Of a stretch of DNA of 10,725 bases, positions 7,040-10,725 are shown piece after piece; position 1 is the stretch's first letter; each line of letters begins with the position of its first letter. Under the pieces are notes generated by a model. It was not told the DNA's origin and did not search any database. It saw only the letters and a program-made list of their open reading frames with translations. The DNA comes from JADMII01 sp036278595. GTDB taxonomy: Bacteria > Chloroflexota > Dehalococcoidia > DSTF01 > JACRBR01. Position numbers and translations under genes: made by a program. The stretch is from the NCBI GenBank assembly GCA_036278595.1, contig DASUKS010000036.1:1-10725 (forward strand). The letters are read 5' to 3'.

Positions 7040-7290
7040 GGCTTCGACCGGGACGAGTAGCGGACTCCGGCGGCAAGAGAGGGCGCGGTTGGTGCGAGCG
7101 CCCGCGACGGATCCCGCGAACACCACCCGCGAGCCGCGCCCCGAACGCCGGCGCGATCTGGCACGTAGGCGGCGTCGTACGCCGGCGTTAACGGCAGGAA
7201 CGAAGGGTGCGCCCGGCTAAGGCGCACCGAACGAGGGTGGAACCACGGAGCGCGCTCCCGTCCCTTGAGGATGGGAGCGCGCTTTTCGTT
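7040..7290 (+). promoter_or_regulatory. T-box riboswitch, threonine-specific (ACC specifier)
   Basis: This leader senses uncharged tRNA-Thr and lets thrS be transcribed when threonyl-tRNA is scarce. Stem I can be folded by eye: 7040-7046 with 7130-7135 (one bulged base), CGGG 7049-7052 with CCCG 7126-7129, GCGG 7060-7063 with CCGC 7114-7117, TCCG 7066-7069 with CGGA 7108-7111, and GGGCGC 7081-7086 with GCGCCC 7098-7103. The specifier loop has AGTA (7056-7059) opposite GAA-C-ACC-A (7118-7125), so the specifier codon is ACC at 7122-7124. A ten-pair stem (7144-7153 with 7180-7189) and an eight-pair stem (7206-7213 with 7221-7228) follow. The T-box sequence AGGGTGGAACCACGG is at 7234-7248. AGGG 7234-7237 pairs with CCCT 7262-7265 and ACGG 7245-7248 with CCGT 7258-7261, forming the antiterminator around the TGGAACC bulge. 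Confidence 0.95.
7249..7290 (+). terminator. T-box-controlled intrinsic terminator before thrS
   Basis: AGCGCGCTCCC (7249-7259) pairs perfectly with GGGAGCGCGCT (7273-7283). Four more pairs inside (7260-7263 with 7269-7272, one G-T wobble) close a five-base loop, and TTTT with a further TT follows at 7283-7290. The 5' arm shares bases 7258-7265 with the antiterminator, so the two folds exclude each other. Confidence 0.93.
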
Positions 7291-7324
7291 GTGCGCCGGA
7301 ACGCCGGCGCGGAAGGGAGGTTCC

Positions 7325-9121
7325 ATGGACCTGGCAGCGATGCCCAGAGACGAGCGGTTGTACCGCATGCGCCACTCGGCGGCGCACATCATGGCGGAAG
7401 CGGTGCTCGAGATGTTCCCGGAGGCGAAGTTCGCGATCGGGCCGCCGATCGACAGCGGCTTCTACTACGACTTCGAGCTGCCGCGCGCGCTCACGCCCGA
7501 GGACCTGCCGGAGATCGAGCAGCGCATGCGGACGCGGTTGAAGAGCAACGTGCCCTTCGAGCACAGCGAGATGTCTAAGGACGACGCGCTGCGTCAGTTT
7601 AGCGACCAGCCGTTCAAGCTCGAGTTGATCGAAGGCATCGCGGACGCGAAGGTTTCGCTGTACAAGCAGGGCGACTTCCTCGACCTCTGCGAGGGCCCGC
7701 ACGTCGAGCGGACTGGCGAAGTACCGCCGTTCAGGCTGATGAATGTCGCGGGCGCGTACTGGCGCGGCGACGAGAAGCGCCCAATGCTCCAGCGCATCTA
7801 CGGCGCGATGTTCGAGACGCAGGAGGAGCTGGACGACTACCTGCGGCGTCTGGAGGAAGCGGCGAAGCGCGACCATCGAAAGCTCGGTCGTGAACTCGAG
7901 CTGTTTGCGTCGGACGAGCTGATCGGCCAGGGGCTGCCGATGTGGCTGCCGAAGGGCGCCACCGTCCGGCGGCTGCTCGAGGACTACATCCTCGCGCAGG
8001 AACGCGAGTCCGGGTACCAGCACGTCTACACGCCCGACGTTGGGAAGGTCGAGCTGTACAAGACGTCCGGTCATTGGGAGCACTACCGCGATGCGATGTT
8101 CCCGCCGATGCAGCTCGAGCACGAAGAGCTGGTGCTGCGGCCCATGAACTGCCCGCACCACATCCTAGTGTACCGGCAGACATTGCACAGCTATCGCGAC
8201 CTGCCGGTGCGCATCGCCGAGCTCGGCAAGATGTGGCGGTACGAGAAGTCGGGCGTCGTCGGCGGGCTGAGCCGCGTCCGCGCAATGGTGCTCAACGATG
8301 CGCACATCTTTTGCCGCCCCGACCAGATCATCGATGAAGTGCACGGCGTGCTGCGGCTCGTCGAGCGCGCGTTCGCGACGCTTCAGATCGGCGACTACAC
8401 CTACCGGCTGTCGCTGCGCGATCGCGCCGACACCCAGAAATACGTCCAGGACGACGATCTGTGGCGCGTCGCGGAGGCGGAGCTGCGCCAGGCGCTCGAC
8501 GGCGCGGGCGTCGAGTACTACGCGGCGGAGGGCGAGGCGGCATTCTACGGTCCGAAGATCGACATCCAGATCCGCGACGTCGTCGGCCGCGAGGAGACCA
8601 TCGCGACCGTGCAGGTCGATCGCCACCTTCCGAAGCAGTTCGACCTGGAGTACGTCGCCGAGGACGGCAGCCGCCAGCGGCCGGTCATGATCCATCGTGG
8701 CATCATCGGCACGCTCGAGCGCATGATGGCCTACCTCATCGAGCTGTACGCGGGCGCCTTCCCGGCGTGGCTCGCACCTGTGCAGGCGATGGTAATCCCG
8801 ATCGCCGACCGCCATGGCGACTACGCGCACAAGGTGCGTGACGACCTCCGGCACGACGGCTTCCGCGTCGAGGTGGACACACGCAACGAGCGGATGAACT
8901 CGAAGATCCGCGACGCGCAGTTGCAGAAGATCCCGTACATGCTGGTCGTCGGCGACCGCGAGGCCGAGAACGAAGCGGTATCGGTGCGCACGCGCGCGGG
9001 CGAAGACCTGAAGGCAATGCCGCTGTTTCAGTTCCTCGCGCGCCTGCAGGACGAAGTCGCAACGGCGATGGACCCTGAGATCGCGGGGCCGGATGTGGGA
9101 GGAGTGCGGGGAGAGGATTGA
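7325..9121 (+). CDS. thrS: Threonine--tRNA ligase, form without TGS domain
   Basis: 598 residues; charges tRNA-Thr with threonine in the cytoplasm. The N-terminal TGS domain of E. coli ThrS (642 residues) is absent: the protein begins almost directly with the editing domain, which keeps both metal-site motifs, HSAAH (His17, His21) and CEGPH (Cys122, His126), and so should clear mischarged serine. The class II catalytic core has motif 2 (RYEKSG, about 305-310) and the expected zinc ligands Cys276 (MNCPHH), His327 (NDAHIFC) and His457 (MIHRG). FYGPKIDIQIRD (408-418) is also typical. The anticodon-binding domain occupies about 485-580. The ATG follows GGGAGG at 7315-7320. An upstream in-frame TTG at 7265 lies in the terminator loop and is not a start. 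Expression is controlled by the T-box leader. The convergent translin gene ends 15 bases away. Confidence 0.98.
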   Translation: MDLAAMPRDERLYRMRHSAAHIMAEAVLEMFPEAKFAIGPPIDSGFYYDFELPRALTPEDLPEIEQRMRTRLKSNVPFEHSEMSKDDALRQFSDQPFKLELIEGIADAKVSLYKQGDFLDLCEGPHVERTGEVPPFRLMNVAGAYWRGDEKRPMLQRIYGAMFETQEELDDYLRRLEEAAKRDHRKLGRELELFASDELIGQGLPMWLPKGATVRRLLEDYILAQERESGYQHVYTPDVGKVELYKTSGHWEHYRDAMFPPMQLEHEELVLRPMNCPHHILVYRQTLHSYRDLPVRIAELGKMWRYEKSGVVGGLSRVRAMVLNDAHIFCRPDQIIDEVHGVLRLVERAFATLQIGDYTYRLSLRDRADTQKYVQDDDLWRVAEAELRQALDGAGVEYYAAEGEAAFYGPKIDIQIRDVVGREETIATVQVDRHLPKQFDLEYVAEDGSRQRPVMIHRGIIGTLERMMAYLIELYAGAFPAWLAPVQAMVIPIADRHGDYAHKVRDDLRHDGFRVEVDTRNERMNSKIRDAQLQKIPYMLVVGDREAENEAVSVRTRAGEDLKAMPLFQFLARLQDEVATAMDPEIAGPDVGGVRGED

Positions 9122-9136
9122 GACGCGAGAAGCGGC

Positions 9137-9778
9137 CTAGCCGAGGCGATCGCTGAACTTGTCGAGCCGTTCTTCGAGCCGGCGCTGCTGGACGGAGAGC
9201 GTGAGGTCGCCGCGCGTCTTCTCCAGGATGCCGCGTACGGCGTCCGTAGTGCGGCGCAGGCCGCCCGTCATGGCGTCCGGGTAGTCGATCGTGACGAGCA
9301 CGCCGTACATGTCGTCCATCGCGCGCAGCCACTGCTCGCAGCGCTCGACGTCGCCCGTACGCAGCGTATCGAGCAGGTGGCGCCGCAGCTCGCCGACGGC
9401 TTCGCCCATGCCGTTGAGGTAGGCCGGTAGCTCGACGCCGAGATCGTGCGGCGACGGCAACGTCCCGCCAGAGACGAGCGCGAGCGTGATCGAGGCCTCT
9501 GCAAACTCCTTCTGCGCGTCGTGCACGAAGCCGGCATAGAGGATGTCCGGGTGCCGTGCGAGTGCGGCCTTCGCCGCGCCGACGCGCTCGCCGGACTGCG
9601 CCACGAGCGCTCGCGCTTTCTCGAAATCGTCGCGGTGCACCGCGCGGATCGCGTTCGCGGAGAAGCGGATCGATGCGCGGCAGAGCGGCAGCGCCTCTTC
9701 GCGCGCGGCGTTCTTCGACGCGAAGTTCTCGCGCACGGACTCCATGATCTCGTCGAGCGCCTTCGAGACGTCGCTCAT
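9137..9778 (-). CDS. Translin family protein
   Basis: 213 residues, almost entirely helical. The order of motifs fits the translin/TRAX fold: RAVHRDDFEKA (45-55), YAGFVHDAQKEFAEAS (81-96), LPAYLNGMGEAVGELRR (117-133) and DYPDAMTGGLRRTTDAVRGI with LEKTRGDL (165-192). Translin and TRAX in eukaryotes form an octameric RNA- and ssDNA-binding complex (C3PO); TRAX supplies the RNase activity through acidic residues, and archaeal homologues are known. Candidate acidic residues here are Glu91 and Glu94 on the QKEFAEA helix and Asp179 and Glu186 on the last long helix, so nuclease activity is possible but not shown. The ATG overlaps the DinB gene stop as ATGA and has GGGAGGG just upstream. The gene converges on thrS with a 15-base gap and no obvious terminator. 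Confidence 0.88.
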   Translation of the reverse strand: MSDVSKALDEIMESVRENFASKNAAREEALPLCRASIRFSANAIRAVHRDDFEKARALVAQSGERVGAAKAALARHPDILYAGFVHDAQKEFAEASITLALVSGGTLPSPHDLGVELPAYLNGMGEAVGELRRHLLDTLRTGDVERCEQWLRAMDDMYGVLVTIDYPDAMTGGLRRTTDAVRGILEKTRGDLTLSVQQRRLEERLDKFSDRLG

Positions 9779-10314
9779 GCACCCTCCCTGGATTCGGCGT
9801 GCTTCGCGCGCTGCGCCGGCTGGCGCTCGCCGATCTGCTCCGCGCTGCGCCCGTAGATATCGGGCGGATCCCAGCCGTTCAGCCCCGCGTAGGTGTCGAT
9901 CTGGCTTCGATGGTGGATCTCGTGCTCGAGCATCATCATCAGCACGCGCCAGCCCGAGAGCGCGCCGCCGCTATCGATCATCGCGATCTTGCGCTCGAGC
10001 CAGGCGTCCGGCGTGTCTTCGAGCAGCTCGTGAAATTGATGCGCGCTTCCATCGAGCGCCGGCGCCCACGACTCGCGCGTGCTGACATCGGGCGGCTGCG
10101 GGCTGATCCAGCCGCGGCCGAGGTACGCGCTCGCGAAGTAGAGCCGCGATCCCGCCATGTGCCCGACAAGCTGGTTGATGCTCCACGCGCCTTCGCCGCT
10201 CCCGGCGGCGGGCGCCCATCCGTCCGCCTCGGCGGGGAGCGCACGGACGTCTCGCACCGCGCGCCGGTGCACGGCGTCGAAGTACGTCAGGAAGCCCGCG
10301 ATCGTACGGATCAT
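9775..10314 (-). CDS. DinB family protein (putative metal-dependent hydrolase or transferase)
   Basis: 179 residues. DinB-like proteins are four-helix bundles with a metal site built from three His residues; some are thiol-dependent transferases (bacillithiol or mycothiol type) and most are uncharacterised. The sequence shows the first-helix pattern FLTYFDAVHRRAV (8-20), WSINQLVGHMAGSRLYF (44-60) with His52, and MLEHEIHHRSQIDTYAGLNG (128-147) with His131 and His135, giving the expected triad. The C-terminal tail from about 155 is polar and basic. The ATG at 10314-10312 has no clear ribosome binding site and lies 31 bases after the FmdB stop, so it probably depends on readthrough or coupling from the upstream gene. 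The stop overlaps the translin ATG. Family is clear; the reaction and substrate are unknown. Confidence 0.88.
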   Translation of the reverse strand: MIRTIAGFLTYFDAVHRRAVRDVRALPAEADGWAPAAGSGEGAWSINQLVGHMAGSRLYFASAYLGRGWISPQPPDVSTRESWAPALDGSAHQFHELLEDTPDAWLERKIAMIDSGGALSGWRVLMMMLEHEIHHRSQIDTYAGLNGWDPPDIYGRSAEQIGERQPAQRAKHAESREGA

Positions 10315-10345
10315 CGGCGGACGGCCGGCACGAGCGTCGCCACGT

Positions 10346-10681
10346 CTAGAGGTCCTTCACGGCGTCCGGGAGCTCGCCATCTCGCGCCGCGTCGATCATG
10401 TCGCGCGCCTCGGAGGGAAGCTCCATGCCGTAGTCGTCGAACTTCTTCTCGACCCAGCGGCCGATTTGGCGCGGATCCTTGTAGTCTTCGGCACGGCGGG
10501 GCATCGCGCCGTACTCTTCGAGCACCCGACCCTCGCTCTTGTGGTACGCGAAGCGCGAAAGTGCGCGCGCCGTGCGGCTGCCGCAGTGCTGGCAGGCCGG
10601 CGCAACTTCCTTCGCGGTATTGCGGACGAGTTGGCTGGTCAGCCGGCCGCATGATTTGCACTTGTATTCGTAGATGGGCAT
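10346..10681 (-). CDS. FmdB family zinc-ribbon protein
   Basis: 111 residues. The N-terminus MPIYEYKCKSCG with Cys8 and Cys11, and a second pair Cys30 and Cys33 in ACQHCG, forms the CxxC-CxxC zinc ribbon of the FmdB family (a putative regulatory protein family named after a gene near formamidase). The ribbon ends near residue 45; the remaining polar, charged two-thirds has no motif I recognise and is longer than the tails of many family members. Function in the family is uncertain, with regulatory or nucleic-acid binding usually suggested. This is the first gene of the probable leftward operon with DinB and translin. There is no clear ribosome binding site before the ATG, and the -10-like box nine bases upstream suggests an almost leaderless transcript. 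Confidence 0.88.
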   Translation of the reverse strand: MPIYEYKCKSCGRLTSQLVRNTAKEVAPACQHCGSRTARALSRFAYHKSEGRVLEEYGAMPRRAEDYKDPRQIGRWVEKKFDDYGMELPSEARDMIDAARDGELPDAVKDL

Positions 10682-10690
10682 CTCGCTCGA

Positions 10691-10696
10691 AGTATA
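10691..10696 (-). promoter_or_regulatory. -10 box of an almost leaderless promoter for the FmdB-DinB-translin operon
   Basis: Read on the minus strand the bases are TATACT, matching TATAAT in five of six positions, nine bases before the FmdB ATG. Transcription would start about three to four bases before the start codon. No convincing -35 box is visible at the usual distance. Confidence 0.4.
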
Positions 10697-10708
10697 ACGC
10701 GCGTCAGC

Positions 10709-10725
10709 CCGGCAGCTCCTGCCGG
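10709..10725. repeat. Perfect inverted repeat at the window edge
   Basis: CCGGCAG at 10709-10715 and CTGCCGG at 10719-10725 form a perfect seven-pair stem with a CTC loop. It may continue past the window. It could be a terminator for a rightward neighbour or part of the control region of the FmdB promoter; no T tract is visible within the window. Confidence 0.4.

Noticed and set aside
7265..7324. thrS start at TTG 7265
   Set aside because: The codon is inside the terminator loop, and ATG 7325 has a good GGGAGG site and gives the expected N-terminus.
9122..9136. Terminator shared by the convergent thrS and translin genes
   Set aside because: Only 15 bases separate the stops and no inverted repeat with a T tract is visible there.

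Overview
The window is high-GC bacterial DNA, densely coded, with short or overlapping gene junctions and several non-ATG starts. The mix of a threonine T-box leader, a TGS-less threonyl-tRNA synthetase, an rnc-smc pair and a bacterial translin-family protein suggests a member of the Chloroflexota, perhaps Dehalococcoidia-like. That placement is an inference from gene content; there is no rRNA or other marker here.

Layout. Bases 1-1653 (+) hold the C-terminal part of a class II aldolase, a small DUF6379-type protein related to C-glycoside deglycosidase beta subunits, and a class I SAM methyltransferase that overlaps it. Bases 1654-1945 are non-coding: a near-consensus sigma70-type promoter (TTGACA-17 nt-TATCAT) followed by a leader of about 230 nt containing a terminator-like hairpin. 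Bases 1946-6995 (+) form a tightly coupled operon: rnc (RNase III), smc (chromosome-organising ATPase) and a TMEM175/DUF1211 membrane protein. The last gene appears to start at a CTG codon that overlaps the smc stop. Bases 6996-7324 hold a candidate promoter and a T-box riboswitch with Stem I, an ACC threonine specifier, the T-box bulge and mutually exclusive antiterminator and terminator. It controls thrS (7325-9121, +).

The right end (9137-10681, - strand) converges on thrS. It is a probable operon read from right to left: an FmdB-type zinc-ribbon protein, a DinB-family four-helix protein, and a translin-family nucleic-acid-binding protein. The DinB and translin genes share an ATGA overlap. 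A TATACT box sits so close to the FmdB start that the transcript would be almost leaderless.

The main oddities are these. RNase III has Arg where the family has a catalytic metal-binding Asp. The rnc leader may be an attenuator. The TMEM175 gene uses a CTG start. A translin homologue occurs in a bacterial DinB operon. SMC carries an acidic, proline-rich insert before its C-terminal head. No mobile element, CRISPR array, tRNA or rRNA gene was seen.
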